This document shows positions 19,181 through 27,483 of a stretch of DNA of 64,000 nt, piece by piece (within the stretch, counting starts at the first letter, position 1; the number at the start of each line of letters is the position of its first letter). The stretch covers positions 434,001 to 498,000 of the forward strand of contig NZ_JAPWGL010000001.1 in NCBI RefSeq assembly GCF_027213645.1, in the 5' to 3' direction. A program made the translations under genes and the position numbers. The stretch comes from Pedobacter rhodius. Lineage in GTDB: Bacteria; Bacteroidota; Bacteroidia; Sphingobacteriales; Sphingobacteriaceae. The notes under the pieces are model-generated. The model had not been told where the DNA came from and searched no databases. It saw only the letters and a program-made list of their open reading frames with translations.

Positions 19181-19380
19181 TTACCACCTTAGACACCTAA
19201 GAACATCAAAGTAAAATAATGCTCTAACTTAGGGTTTCTTAGGTGTTTAAGGTAGTGAAAAACGAACTATGTTGCGTAAAGCGTATTCTCCAACTTAGGT
19301 GTCTTAGGTGTTGAAATACCAGCCTAACTTTTCTTTCTTCCGTTTTAGCTATAGATGTTCTTAGCTATCTAAGGTGGTAA
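19181..19380. repeat. 200-base element with 13-base perfect inverted ends (CTTAGGTG family)
   Basis: Ends are TTACCACCTTAGA (19181-19193) and its exact reverse complement TCTAAGGTGGTAA (19368-19380). Just inside, AAGAACATC (19199-19207) pairs with GATGTTCTT (19354-19362). The interior repeats CTTAGGTGTTTAAGG and CTTAGGTGTCTTAGGTG. It fills the spacer between bshB1 and the acyl-CoA dehydrogenase and has no protein-coding sense. Related sequence lies at 53391-53530. Confidence 0.7.
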
Positions 19381-19436
19381 AAAAAACCAACTACAACAAA
19401 ACTGCCCTTTATTTGTTACTCCAAAAACGAATCATA

Positions 19437-20798
19437 ATGGCGAATATATTCTCATCATTAAAAAACGCATACAATCTTTTTAAGCACGTAGATTTTGATA
19501 AACTCGAAGCCTTATCAAAAAAAGTAGATCTTCCTAAAATGGTTGAAACCATTTCCAGTCTTGATGAAAAACAATTATCGGGCATGATGAAAATGGTTGG
19601 TGGTTCCGGGAAGAACAAAGAATTGCCTCCAATCGAAGGCGATTTCTATCATTTAGGTGATGAGGCTTTGAAAGAGGACGACCGTGAATTGCAATTGAAA
19701 GTTAGGGCTTTTTTAGAGAAAGAAGTCAAACCAATTGTTAATGAATATTGGAACAGGGCTGAATTTCCGTTCGAAATTATTCCAAAATTAGCAGCATTGA
19801 ATATTTGCGGATTAACCTATAAAGGCTATGGCTGTCCGGGTAAATCCAATTTAATGGAAGGCATTTTAGCCATGGAAATGGCCAGAATAGACACCTCTAT
19901 TTCAACTTTTTTTGGAGTTCAAAGTGGTTTGGCAATGGGTTCAATTTACCTCTGCGGTTCAGAAGAACAGAAGCAGCAATGGTTGCCATTAATGCAGCAA
20001 TTTAAAATTATTGGTGCCTTTGGGTTAACCGAGCCCGAAGTTGGATCTGCTGCGGCTGGTGGATTAACGACCACCTGCAAGAGAAACGGCAATAAATGGA
20101 CTTTGAATGGCCAAAAGAAATGGATTGGAAATGCCACATTTGCTGATGTTTTAGTGATTTGGGCGAGAGACGAAGATGATAACGAAGTTAAAGGCTTCCT
20201 GGTTAAAAAAGATAACCCGGGTTTTGCCGTCGAGAAAATGAAGGATAAAATGGCACTTCGTATCGTTCAGAATGGCCTTATTACTTTAACAAACTGTGAA
20301 ATTGATGAAACGGACCGATTACAAAATGCAAATTCTTTTAAAGATACAGCGAAGGTTTTAAGGATGACGAGGGCAGGCGTTGCCTGGCAAGCCGTTGGCT
20401 GTGCAAGAGGTGCCTATGAAAATGCATTGGAATATACCCGAACCAGAAAGCAATTTGGTAAGCCTATCGCATCGTTTCAGTTAATTCAGAACCATTTGGT
20501 GGAAATGCTGTCTAACTTAACGGCTATGCAAACATTGTGTTTCAGGTTGTCGCAACTGCAGGACCAAGGTTTATTAAAAGATGAGCACGCTTCCTTAGCA
20601 AAAGTCTTTTGTTCGCTCAGAACCCGGGATGTCGTTAGCAAGGCCAGGGAAGTAATGGGCGGAAACGGAATTTTACTTGAATATAATGTTGCCCGTTTTG
20701 TTGCCGATGCAGAAGCAATTTACTCGTATGAGGGAACTAAAGAAATAAATACATTGATTGTTGGGCGTGCAATTACCGGATTTTCAGCTTTTGTTTAA
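19437..20798 (+). CDS. Acyl-CoA dehydrogenase (glutaryl-CoA dehydrogenase-like)
   Basis: FAD enzyme that oxidises an acyl-CoA to the enoyl-CoA. From the ATG at 19437 it has 453 residues: an N-terminal extension of about 60 rich in charged helices, then the standard helical, beta (IGAFGLTEPEVGS, KKWIGNATFADV) and C-terminal helical domains. The catalytic Glu lies in SYEGTKEINTLIVGRAITG, the arrangement of glutaryl-CoA dehydrogenases. Upstream in-frame codons (from 19374) fall in the repeat element and are not likely translated. The substrate is not proven; lysine 6-transaminase is encoded nearby on the other strand, and glutaryl-CoA is a lysine breakdown product. Confidence 0.88.
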   Translation: MANIFSSLKNAYNLFKHVDFDKLEALSKKVDLPKMVETISSLDEKQLSGMMKMVGGSGKNKELPPIEGDFYHLGDEALKEDDRELQLKVRAFLEKEVKPIVNEYWNRAEFPFEIIPKLAALNICGLTYKGYGCPGKSNLMEGILAMEMARIDTSISTFFGVQSGLAMGSIYLCGSEEQKQQWLPLMQQFKIIGAFGLTEPEVGSAAAGGLTTTCKRNGNKWTLNGQKKWIGNATFADVLVIWARDEDDNEVKGFLVKKDNPGFAVEKMKDKMALRIVQNGLITLTNCEIDETDRLQNANSFKDTAKVLRMTRAGVAWQAVGCARGAYENALEYTRTRKQFGKPIASFQLIQNHLVEMLSNLTAMQTLCFRLSQLQDQGLLKDEHASLAKVFCSLRTRDVVSKAREVMGGNGILLEYNVARFVADAEAIYSYEGTKEINTLIVGRAITGFSAFV

Positions 20799-20844
20799 TC
20801 TGATTATTCATTGGTTCATTGTATATTGGTTATTGAACATTTAA

Positions 20845-21258
20845 TTATTGGTCATTTTTAAAAGGATACTTATTAAAAGCAACCTGACTCATCGCACTTT
20901 TTTCAAATAATGCTACGCAAGATTTATTAAATGATGGGTCAAAATTTACATCGCCGGGGTGCAAAGTTTTTGGAACACGACCATTTTCGATAAAATAATA
21001 AACTTTAGTGTTGCCATATTTTGAGTGTGGCATTAGATTCCCGTAATCTTCCAGTTCCTTCCAGATGGTATCTTTTATAGTTACCACATAGATTCGCTGA
21101 ACCGGACCGGTATTATTTGCATTTCTATATTTAACGATTTCCTTAAAACCGGCATTCATATCTCCTACACCAGGCTGGTTAAGGGTGTCCTTAATCATAA
21201 AGAAAACCAATATCAAAATGCTTGCAGTTACCAGGTAAACCAAAAGTTTCTTCGTCAT
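20845..21258 (-). CDS. Small membrane-anchored protein of unknown function
   Basis: A 137-residue protein with one N-terminal membrane segment (about 5-22) and a periplasmic-side remainder. Visible features: PVQRIYVVTIKDTIWKELE, then YGNTKVYYFIENGRVP and FNKSCVALFEKSAMSQ. I do not recognise the family. Its ATG is two bases past the stop of lysine 6-transaminase, so it is almost certainly cotranscribed and perhaps coupled in translation. Confidence 0.72.
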   Translation of the reverse strand: MTKKLLVYLVTASILILVFFMIKDTLNQPGVGDMNAGFKEIVKYRNANNTGPVQRIYVVTIKDTIWKELEDYGNLMPHSKYGNTKVYYFIENGRVPKTLHPGDVNFDPSFNKSCVALFEKSAMSQVAFNKYPFKNDQ

Positions 21259-21260
21259 AC

Positions 21261-22592
21261 TTACAATAAAGGCAATATTTTTTCCATAACCGTCAAGCCT
21301 TCGTCAATATGTTTTTGCTCCATACAAAGTGCCGGGCGGAAACGAATGGTTTGGCTACCACAGCCCAAAAACATAACATTTTGCTCAAGGCCTTTGGTGA
21401 TAAAGGTATTACGCATTTCTTTGTCAGGGAAATCGAAAGAGCATAATAGGCCTCTTCCTCTTACGTTACTCATTTTGTCAAATTTTTGAGCAAGCCTTTC
21501 TAAATTTTTCTGAAGATAACGACCAACCTGAGTGGCATTATCGCAAAGATTATCTTCTTCTAAAATCTGTAAAATTTGAGTTGAGCGTACCATGTCGACC
21601 AGATTTCCGCCCCAAGTAGAATTGATTCTGCTTGGCACTTTGAAAACATTGGTTTCAATTTCGTCGACTTTATTTCCAACTAAAATGCCACACACCTGCA
21701 TTTTTTTTCCAAAAGCAACGATATCCGGTCTTGCTTTTTCGCTGAAATGCTGATGACACCAGAATTTGCCGGTTAGACCTACGCCGGTTTGTACTTCATC
21801 ATATATTAAAAAGGCATCATTCTCATCGGCAATTTCCCGAAGCTGAATGAGAAAATTTTCTCTTAAGTGATTATCACCGCCTTCGGATTGAATGGGCTCG
21901 ATAATAATCGCACAAATATCATCTTTAAAATCGGCGAAAGCTTGCTTAACCTGAGCGATTGATACTTCTTCAGATTGAATGGCCCTATCTAAATTTTCAT
22001 TTTGCAGCGGAAATTTAACTTCCGGAGTGCTTACCCTTGGCCAATCAAATTTAGCGTACCATTTGGTTTTATCGGGCAAAGTATTTGTCAGGCTTAAAGT
22101 ATAACCCGTTCTGCCGTGAAAAGCCTTTTCGAAATGCAATACCTTAAATCCTTTTTCTTCTTTATATCCTTTAGCAAAGTTCTTCTGAACTTTCCAGTCC
22201 ATAGCAACTTTAATCGCATTTTCGACTGCTAAAGCACCACCGGCAATAAAAAAAGCATGAGGTAAATAATCGGGAATACCAACCTGGGAAAAGGTTTCGA
22301 CAAATTGGGCATATTGCTGTGTATATACATCCGAATTAGACGGATTTGCCATCGCTGCTAAAAGTAAGTTTTTCTTGAAATTTTCATCATTAATCATCTT
22401 TGGATGATTATAACCCAAAGGAACGGACGCAAAACAAGTAAAAAAATCAAGTAAAGTTCTGTTGTTTTTAGAATCATAAATATAGGCACCATGGCTTTTC
22501 TCGATGTCATAAGTAAGATCGAAGCCATCGGCTAAAATATGCTTATTTAAAGATTCACTAACTTGATTAGCTGGTACGGTAAGTTGATACAT
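21261..22592 (-). CDS. lat: L-lysine 6-transaminase
   Basis: PLP enzyme that moves the epsilon-amino group of lysine to 2-oxoglutarate, giving aminoadipate semialdehyde. The 443 residues are a class III aminotransferase: ENAIKVAMDWK (124-134), FHGRTGYTLS (158-167), DEVQTGVG (265-272) and the PLP Lys within GKK (295-297) before MQVCG, which marks the lysine 6-transaminase branch. It starts with ATG at 22592 behind a good promoter. A small membrane protein follows within two bases. Confidence 0.9.
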   Translation of the reverse strand: MYQLTVPANQVSESLNKHILADGFDLTYDIEKSHGAYIYDSKNNRTLLDFFTCFASVPLGYNHPKMINDENFKKNLLLAAMANPSNSDVYTQQYAQFVETFSQVGIPDYLPHAFFIAGGALAVENAIKVAMDWKVQKNFAKGYKEEKGFKVLHFEKAFHGRTGYTLSLTNTLPDKTKWYAKFDWPRVSTPEVKFPLQNENLDRAIQSEEVSIAQVKQAFADFKDDICAIIIEPIQSEGGDNHLRENFLIQLREIADENDAFLIYDEVQTGVGLTGKFWCHQHFSEKARPDIVAFGKKMQVCGILVGNKVDEIETNVFKVPSRINSTWGGNLVDMVRSTQILQILEEDNLCDNATQVGRYLQKNLERLAQKFDKMSNVRGRGLLCSFDFPDKEMRNTFITKGLEQNVMFLGCGSQTIRFRPALCMEQKHIDEGLTVMEKILPLL

Positions 22593-22614
22593 AGACTTGG
22601 ATATTGGTACAACC

Positions 22615-22645
22615 CAAATTTACAAAAATGCGCCTGAATAGCAAT
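22615..22645 (-). promoter_or_regulatory. Promoter of lat (Bacteroidota -33/-7 type)
   Basis: On the minus strand ATTG (plus-strand 22642-22645), exactly 19 bases, then TAAATTTG (22615-22622) agrees with TTTG-N19-TAnnTTTG except one base. The start codon lies 22 bases beyond the -7 box. Confidence 0.6.
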
Positions 22646-22791
22646 TTTAAGCACTTTTTGAACTCCGGTTCAAAAAATAGCTTTAAACTGTTTAAAGTAT
22701 GATTTTAGATAAAAACAGATTTAAGAATCACAAATGTGGAAAACTTTTTTAATTATGTTTTTCTAGATGACCACGATTAGGAACTCAAATT

Positions 22792-23079
22792 TCAGTTTTT
22801 ATCGTACCATTTTGGAATAGGAATATAATTATCCTCCCATATAATTTCATTGGTTTCGCTTTTGTAGCCGGCAGAAATATAGGCTATTTTAGGCGCTTCT
22901 TCAGAAATTTCATTTTTGAACTGATAAGCATCTATCGATAAATGATGATATAATTTTTCTTGCTCACTTTTGTTTTTAGCAATTAAAATCAATGCTTTTT
23001 CTCCCGAATTTAATGTTATTACCACTGAGCCTTTAACTTTCATACGATCCGTTTGATATGAACACACATAAACCGGCAT
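22792..23079 (-). CDS. Small protein of unknown function
   Basis: A 95-residue soluble protein. It reads as alternating strands and one helix: VYVCSYQTDRMKVKGSVVI, KALILIAKNKSEQEKLYHHL, and a C-terminal ETNEIIWEDNYIPIPKWY. I know no family. Its ATG lies six bases after the stop of the PLP-dependent deaminase homologue, so the two form one unit. Coding sense is supported by codon use like that of the neighbours. Confidence 0.65.
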   Translation of the reverse strand: MPVYVCSYQTDRMKVKGSVVITLNSGEKALILIAKNKSEQEKLYHHLSIDAYQFKNEISEEAPKIAYISAGYKSETNEIIWEDNYIPIPKWYDKN

Positions 23080-23085
23080 ATTGTT

Positions 23086-23958
23086 TTAAAATTTATCTTT
23101 CATGCCGAAAATTCCGAGCAAACCGCCTGTATGAATTGCCAGGATTTTTTCATGTTTTTGAATACGATTTTGTTTTTGCAAGTCAGTTATCGCATAAAAC
23201 ATTTTTGCCGTGTAAACCGGATCTATAAGTAAACCTGTGTTATGAATAAAGTTTTTAATGAAATCGAGAAGTTCGGGTGTGGTTTTAGCATAGCCGCCAA
23301 AATGATAATCGGTATGAAACAGGAGCTGTGCTGAATCGGGCGTATATTTTAGGATTTCCTCTTTAATAAAAAAGCCATTTTTTAAAACCGGAATCACATG
23401 GAGCTTAGTTTTTAAATTATTTTTTTTAATTCCTTTTAACAACCCTGCTGCGGTTGTTCCCGTTCCTGCTGCACAGAAAATATGATCATAATGCGCGTCG
23501 GTAAGTTCGTCTATAATTTCAGCGCAACCGAGTATTGCTTCAGCGGAAGCACCGCCTTCAGCAATATACATTGCGTCTTTATCATCTTGAAAGTTTTTGT
23601 TAAAAAGTGCCGGCTTGTCTTTGTAACTTTCTCTATCTGTGAAAATAAGATTCATTCCGAAAAGTGAACAAATGAATAGCATTTCATTCTTCACCTCTTC
23701 TCCGCGAATAAATGCAGTAGATTTTAATCCGGTTCTTGACGCCGCCGCCGCCGTGGCTACTAAATGGTTTGAATATGCGCCGCCAAAGGTGACCAGGTGG
23801 GTTTTGTTTTCAGCTTTAGCTTTTATTAAAAGGTACTTCAGCTTACGCCATTTATTTCCTGAAATGTAGGGGTCTATTAAATCATCTCGTTTGGCAAATA
23901 AATTGTCGAACGGAAATAATTTTACTTTATCAACAGGACTGTATATTTTTTCAAACAC
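23086..23958 (-). CDS. PLP-dependent ACC deaminase/D-cysteine desulfhydrase-family protein
   Basis: A fold-type II PLP enzyme of 290 residues. The PLP Lys is K36 in SGNKWRKLKY; FGGAYSNHLVATAAA follows (substrate-carboxylate loop), and AAGTGTTAAGLLKG is the phosphate-binding glycine loop. The subfamily deaminates ACC or D-cysteine; a short N-terminus and the residues seen fit D-cysteine desulfhydrase at least as well. It has no signal peptide. It leads a two-gene unit with the small protein at 22792, and a terminator sits just upstream at 23971. Confidence 0.85.
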   Translation of the reverse strand: MFEKIYSPVDKVKLFPFDNLFAKRDDLIDPYISGNKWRKLKYLLIKAKAENKTHLVTFGGAYSNHLVATAAAASRTGLKSTAFIRGEEVKNEMLFICSLFGMNLIFTDRESYKDKPALFNKNFQDDKDAMYIAEGGASAEAILGCAEIIDELTDAHYDHIFCAAGTGTTAAGLLKGIKKNNLKTKLHVIPVLKNGFFIKEEILKYTPDSAQLLFHTDYHFGGYAKTTPELLDFIKNFIHNTGLLIDPVYTAKMFYAITDLQKQNRIQKHEKILAIHTGGLLGIFGMKDKF

Positions 23959-23970
23959 GTGTAAAAATAA

Positions 23971-23998
23971 AAAACACCTGCAATTTGCAGGTGTTTTT
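23971..23998. terminator. Strong intrinsic terminator
   Basis: Arms AAAACACCTGCAA (23971-23983) and TTGCAGGTGTTTT (23985-23997) are exact complements; the working form is a GC-rich 7-bp core with a 5-base loop, flanked by A and T runs. It can act on both strands. On the minus strand it follows the small reading frame at 24008-24085 within 10 bases. Confidence 0.78.
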
Positions 23999-24007
23999 TA
24001 CTAAAAA

Positions 24008-24085
24008 TTACTTAAAATATATCTTCCTTACCAGATAAGGAAAGAAATTAAGTACGATTTTTACATTTTGAGTAAAATTTTTCAT
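24008..24085 (-). CDS. Candidate 25-residue small protein
   Basis: An ATG at 24085 opens a 25-codon frame ending TAA at 24008, encoding a basic, amphipathic peptide with aromatic residues (MKNFTQNVKIVLNFFPYL, then a basic tail ending KIYFK). A strong terminator begins ten bases after the stop, and a possible -7 box TAACTTTG (plus-strand 24157-24164) lies about 70 bases before the ATG. Promoter, short frame and terminator in order suggest a short transcript of about 180 bases. It could equally be a small RNA with no protein. Family unknown. Confidence 0.4.
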   Translation of the reverse strand: MKNFTQNVKIVLNFFPYLVRKIYFK

Positions 24086-24411
24086 AGATTAATTATTATA
24101 CTAAAATACATGTTACAAATAGCAAGCCAATATTTGGAATATGTACAGGTTTTCTACAAAGTTAATATAAAATTAATGTTGCAGATCGAAAAGGTTATAA
24201 AGTTAATTGACAAGAAATTAAAGTCAGTTATGTGAAAAAAGTTCTTAAAAGGGTGCTAAAGTGATTAATGCATTCAGATTTTAATCAATATTTGTGTTTT
24301 AACATTTTATTCAGCAATTCTGAAAAACCAGTTAGGTGTTTTTTTTGTAAAATATTTTAATAAAATTTTATTGGATAATCATTATTTCAGCTAAATAAAT
24401 GCCTTCTAGCA
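24086..24411. other. Spacer, 326 bases
   Basis: AT-rich sequence between the small frame and the DUF6588 gene. A possible minus-strand -7 box is at 24157-24164. I see no further gene, tRNA or strong hairpin. Confidence 0.5.
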
Positions 24412-25440
24412 TTACTGACCGATACCAAAGCCTATTCCGGCATTGAAAAGATTGTATTTTGCTGCAGTATAAGAGCCGTAAAGTTTAAAAAATCCAAATT
24501 TTAATTGAAAGCCTAAACTGGCACGAACCCCGTCGATATCTTTTTGCTTAACGGCTATTGGATCTGTATACGAAACGGAAGTGCCATTTCCTGTATCAAA
24601 AGAATACGTGCCCAAAGCTTTTAAATTAGTGGTTGATGTTTGGTAGCCAATGCTTGCAAATGGCGTAAAAAACAATATTTTTTTCGAAATTATGGCGTCA
24701 AAATTTACGCCATTGAACCGGGCGTCAATTCTTTGGTCGGAATTATTGCTGTTGTTAATATTTAATGGTAGTGTATATTTATATTGTGTAAAGCCGCCCG
24801 CCAGTGCAATATCAAGAGGAACCAATTTATCTGATTTGCCCATGAAAAGTGGTAACAGTTCAATTTTAGCGCCTGCGCCTATCATGGATAAGCTTCCTAA
24901 ATCATTGCCAAGTTTTATTTTTGGCATCGCCCGTACAGATAAGTCGATATTTTTAGGTAAACCGATTGTAGCCTGGATTTGGGCAGATGGAACGATGTGA
25001 AAACCCACACCTTGTGGTAAATTAAAAAATGTGGTCGTTGGTAAGCCATTACTGCTGTACAGTTGCATACGGCCGCCCGGCTCATCGTTTCCAAAAGCTG
25101 TAGGGCCAATAGATGAAGCACCGGCAGCTGGTCTGATATTGCTTAAGCCTAAAGTTTTAACATCATAAGTGCGGGCAGATTGAGGCACCAATGCACCGGA
25201 GGCCGAAACCCTGACTTCGAATTTTAGAAATCCTTTCGATTTAGCGGTATTGGTCCAGCCGTCAGATAGGCCTACACCTAAACCCTTGTATAAGGGATCG
25301 AAGTATGCATTTACCAATTTTGTTGCATCAGCCGGGCCAGATTTAAATAAGTCTCCAACATTTTCCTGTGCACCTGCAATTTGAATTGTACAGATAAGTA
25401 ATAAACTCAGGCATAAGCTGTTTAAGTAAATCTTCTTCAT
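24412..25440 (-). CDS. DUF6588 family exported protein, probable outer-membrane barrel
   Basis: From the ATG at 25440 this has 342 residues and a signal peptide (about 1-24, ending IAGAQ). The mature part is glycine-rich with alternating strands (GLGVGLSDGWTNTAKSKGF, IGAGAKIELLPLF, DGVRASLGFQLKFGFFKLYG) and ends in an aromatic/hydrophobic strand, as in an outer-membrane barrel. It fits what I recall of DUF6588, a Bacteroidota family of unknown function. An earlier in-frame start at 25485 would put 15 polar residues before the signal peptide and is unlikely. It stands alone. Confidence 0.75.
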   Translation of the reverse strand: MKKIYLNSLCLSLLLICTIQIAGAQENVGDLFKSGPADATKLVNAYFDPLYKGLGVGLSDGWTNTAKSKGFLKFEVRVSASGALVPQSARTYDVKTLGLSNIRPAAGASSIGPTAFGNDEPGGRMQLYSSNGLPTTTFFNLPQGVGFHIVPSAQIQATIGLPKNIDLSVRAMPKIKLGNDLGSLSMIGAGAKIELLPLFMGKSDKLVPLDIALAGGFTQYKYTLPLNINNSNNSDQRIDARFNGVNFDAIISKKILFFTPFASIGYQTSTTNLKALGTYSFDTGNGTSVSYTDPIAVKQKDIDGVRASLGFQLKFGFFKLYGSYTAAKYNLFNAGIGFGIGQ

Positions 25441-25531
25441 AATTAAAGGGTTAAGGGTGCGGCTATTAGCATCAAATGTAATCACTTTTATTTAATCCGT
25501 AATCATTCCGGAATACTTACACTTAAAAGTT

Positions 25532-25539
25532 TATTTTTG
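25532..25539 (+). promoter_or_regulatory. Possible -7 box four bases before the RluD-type start
   Basis: TATTTTTG fits TAnnTTTG and ends four bases before the ATG at 25544. If used, transcription would begin at about the start codon, giving a leaderless mRNA. No TTTG is seen at -33. Confidence 0.35.
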
Positions 25540-25543
25540 CAGC

Positions 25544-26572
25544 ATGGAAAATGTGGTCGAATTGCAGGAATCAGAAGAGCAGGAATTGTATGAACATTTA
25601 AAAATAGTTGTTGATAAAGGGCAGTCTTTGCTTCGAATTGATAAATTTTTAATGGTTCGTGTAGAAAATGCTTCGCGTAACCGGATTCAGAATGCAATTG
25701 ATGCAGGCAATGTTCTGGTTAATCAGAAGCAAATTAAACCAAGTTATAAAGTTAAACCTTTTGATGAGATATCTATTGTTTTACCTCATCCGCCACGCGA
25801 TACCGAAGTTTACCCGGAAGATTTACCGCTGGATATTATTTATGAAGACAGCGATTTGCTTGTTGTAAATAAAGCCGCCGGGATGGTCGTTCACCCGGGA
25901 TTTAATAATTACACAGGTACTTTGGTCAATGCACTTGCTTTTCATTTTGAACAATTACCACAACTACCCGGAAATGATGGACGACCAGGACTGGTGCATC
26001 GAATTGATAAAGACACATCGGGTTTATTACTCATCAGTAAGAACGAAAAATCGATAACGCACCTGGCACGACAATTTTTCGATCACAGCATCACCAGGAA
26101 ATACATTGCTTTGGTTTGGGGCGACATCGAAAACGACGGAACGGTAACAGGCTATATTGGCAGGAGTGCAAAAGACCGTCGCGTTATGGACATTTACAAC
26201 GATGAAGAAAAGGGCAAATGGTCGGTAACACATTATAAGGTTTTAAAGCGCTTGGGCTATGTTACTTTAATCAGTTGTGAGCTGGAAACCGGAAGAACTC
26301 ACCAAATCAGGGCACATATGCAACATATTGGTCACCCATTATTTAATGATGCGATGTATGGCGGCGATAAGATTTTGAAAGGAACAACGTTTAATAAGTA
26401 CAAGCAATTTGTAGATAATTGTTTTGAATTATTGCCGCGACAAGCTTTACATGCGCAGAGTTTAGGTTTTATTCATCCAACGACAAAAGAATACATGTAC
26501 TTTGAATCGCCTTTACCTTCCGATTTTAAGGCCGGATTAAATAAATGGGAAAATTATATCGCCGCATCTTAA
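25544..26572 (+). CDS. RluA/RluD-family 23S rRNA pseudouridine synthase
   Basis: Converts specific uridines of large-subunit rRNA to pseudouridine. The 342 residues hold an S4 RNA-binding domain (about 30-85, RIDKFLMVRVENASRNRIQ) and the synthase domain with HRIDKDTSGLLL at 152-163, where D155 is the catalytic Asp. GRTHQIRAHMQHIGHPLFND is also typical. S4 plus length favour RluD (helix 69 positions) over RluC. An aminotransferase gene starts three bases after its stop. Confidence 0.92.
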   Translation: MENVVELQESEEQELYEHLKIVVDKGQSLLRIDKFLMVRVENASRNRIQNAIDAGNVLVNQKQIKPSYKVKPFDEISIVLPHPPRDTEVYPEDLPLDIIYEDSDLLVVNKAAGMVVHPGFNNYTGTLVNALAFHFEQLPQLPGNDGRPGLVHRIDKDTSGLLLISKNEKSITHLARQFFDHSITRKYIALVWGDIENDGTVTGYIGRSAKDRRVMDIYNDEEKGKWSVTHYKVLKRLGYVTLISCELETGRTHQIRAHMQHIGHPLFNDAMYGGDKILKGTTFNKYKQFVDNCFELLPRQALHAQSLGFIHPTTKEYMYFESPLPSDFKAGLNKWENYIAAS

Positions 26573-26575
26573 AAT

Positions 26576-27415
26576 ATGTCTCCACAATACCTTTTATTTA
26601 ATGATGAATTTCATTTGGCAGATGCGCCCGTTTTAAACGCTTCTAACCGAAGCTTCAAATTTGGCGATGGCCTTTTTGAAAGTATGAGGATGATTAATCA
26701 TAAGCTCCAGTTTGCAGATTTACATGCGGATAGATTAGCCGCCGGAATGAAGGCTTTAAAAATGGAAGGCCATGCTTTAATGGATGACTATTTTATTCGC
26801 CAGAAAACTGCTGATCTGGCTAAAAAGAACAGATGGAATGGAAATGTTCGTTTTCGTCTTTCAGTTTACCGTCAGGGAGCAGGTGTGTATACGCCCGAAA
26901 ATAATAAGGCAGGCTATATTTTAGAAGGTGTTCCGTTAAAGAGTAATGAATACGAATTAAACAATAAAGGTTTAATTATTGATGTTTTTGATGAAATAAC
27001 CAAGCCGGTAAATAAACTCTCAAATTTTAAAACATCCAATGCGCTGTTGTATGTTATGGCCGGTATTTTTAAAAGCCAGAATCGTTTAGATGAGGCAGTG
27101 ATATTAAATCAATACGGTTTTCTTTGCGAAAGCATCAGCGCCAATATTTTTGTGGTTTATGATAATAAAATTTACACCCCGGCATTAACGGAAGGTTGTA
27201 TTGGCGGCGTTATGAGAACCGCAATAATGCAACTGGCGAAAATGAATGATATGGAGCTAATCGAAGCACAGATTAACCCCGAAATTTTAAAAGAAGCAGA
27301 AGAGGTTTTCATTACAAATGCCACCCAGGGGATACAATGGGTTATGGGCTATGGCAGAAAGCGTTATTTTAATGAAGTTTCTAAGTTTTTAATCGAAAAG
27401 CTTAACAGTTTTTAG
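26576..27415 (+). CDS. Class IV PLP aminotransferase/lyase (possible aminodeoxychorismate lyase)
   Basis: A 279-residue fold-type IV PLP enzyme. The PLP Lys is K152 in NFKTSNALLY; FGDGLFESMRM (29-39) and the C-terminal EVFITNATQGIQWV are family features. The family includes branched-chain aminotransferase, D-amino-acid aminotransferase and PabC. The short length and the KTSN context fit PabC or D-amino-acid transaminase rather than IlvE. With a lone pabB at 10902 and no other pabC candidate seen, PabC is attractive but unproven. It is three bases from the pseudouridine synthase gene and cotranscribed with it. Confidence 0.82.
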   Translation: MSPQYLLFNDEFHLADAPVLNASNRSFKFGDGLFESMRMINHKLQFADLHADRLAAGMKALKMEGHALMDDYFIRQKTADLAKKNRWNGNVRFRLSVYRQGAGVYTPENNKAGYILEGVPLKSNEYELNNKGLIIDVFDEITKPVNKLSNFKTSNALLYVMAGIFKSQNRLDEAVILNQYGFLCESISANIFVVYDNKIYTPALTEGCIGGVMRTAIMQLAKMNDMELIEAQINPEILKEAEEVFITNATQGIQWVMGYGRKRYFNEVSKFLIEKLNSF

Positions 27416-27483
27416 TTGGCAATTTATAGTTTGAAATAGGCTGTTTACAATTATCAGTTTGGAATACGCTAACAAAAAACGAA

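Noticed and set aside
19374..19436. N-terminal extension of the acyl-CoA dehydrogenase by 21 codons
   Set aside because: The codons begin in the inverted-repeat element and do not match the family start; the ATG at 19437 is better.
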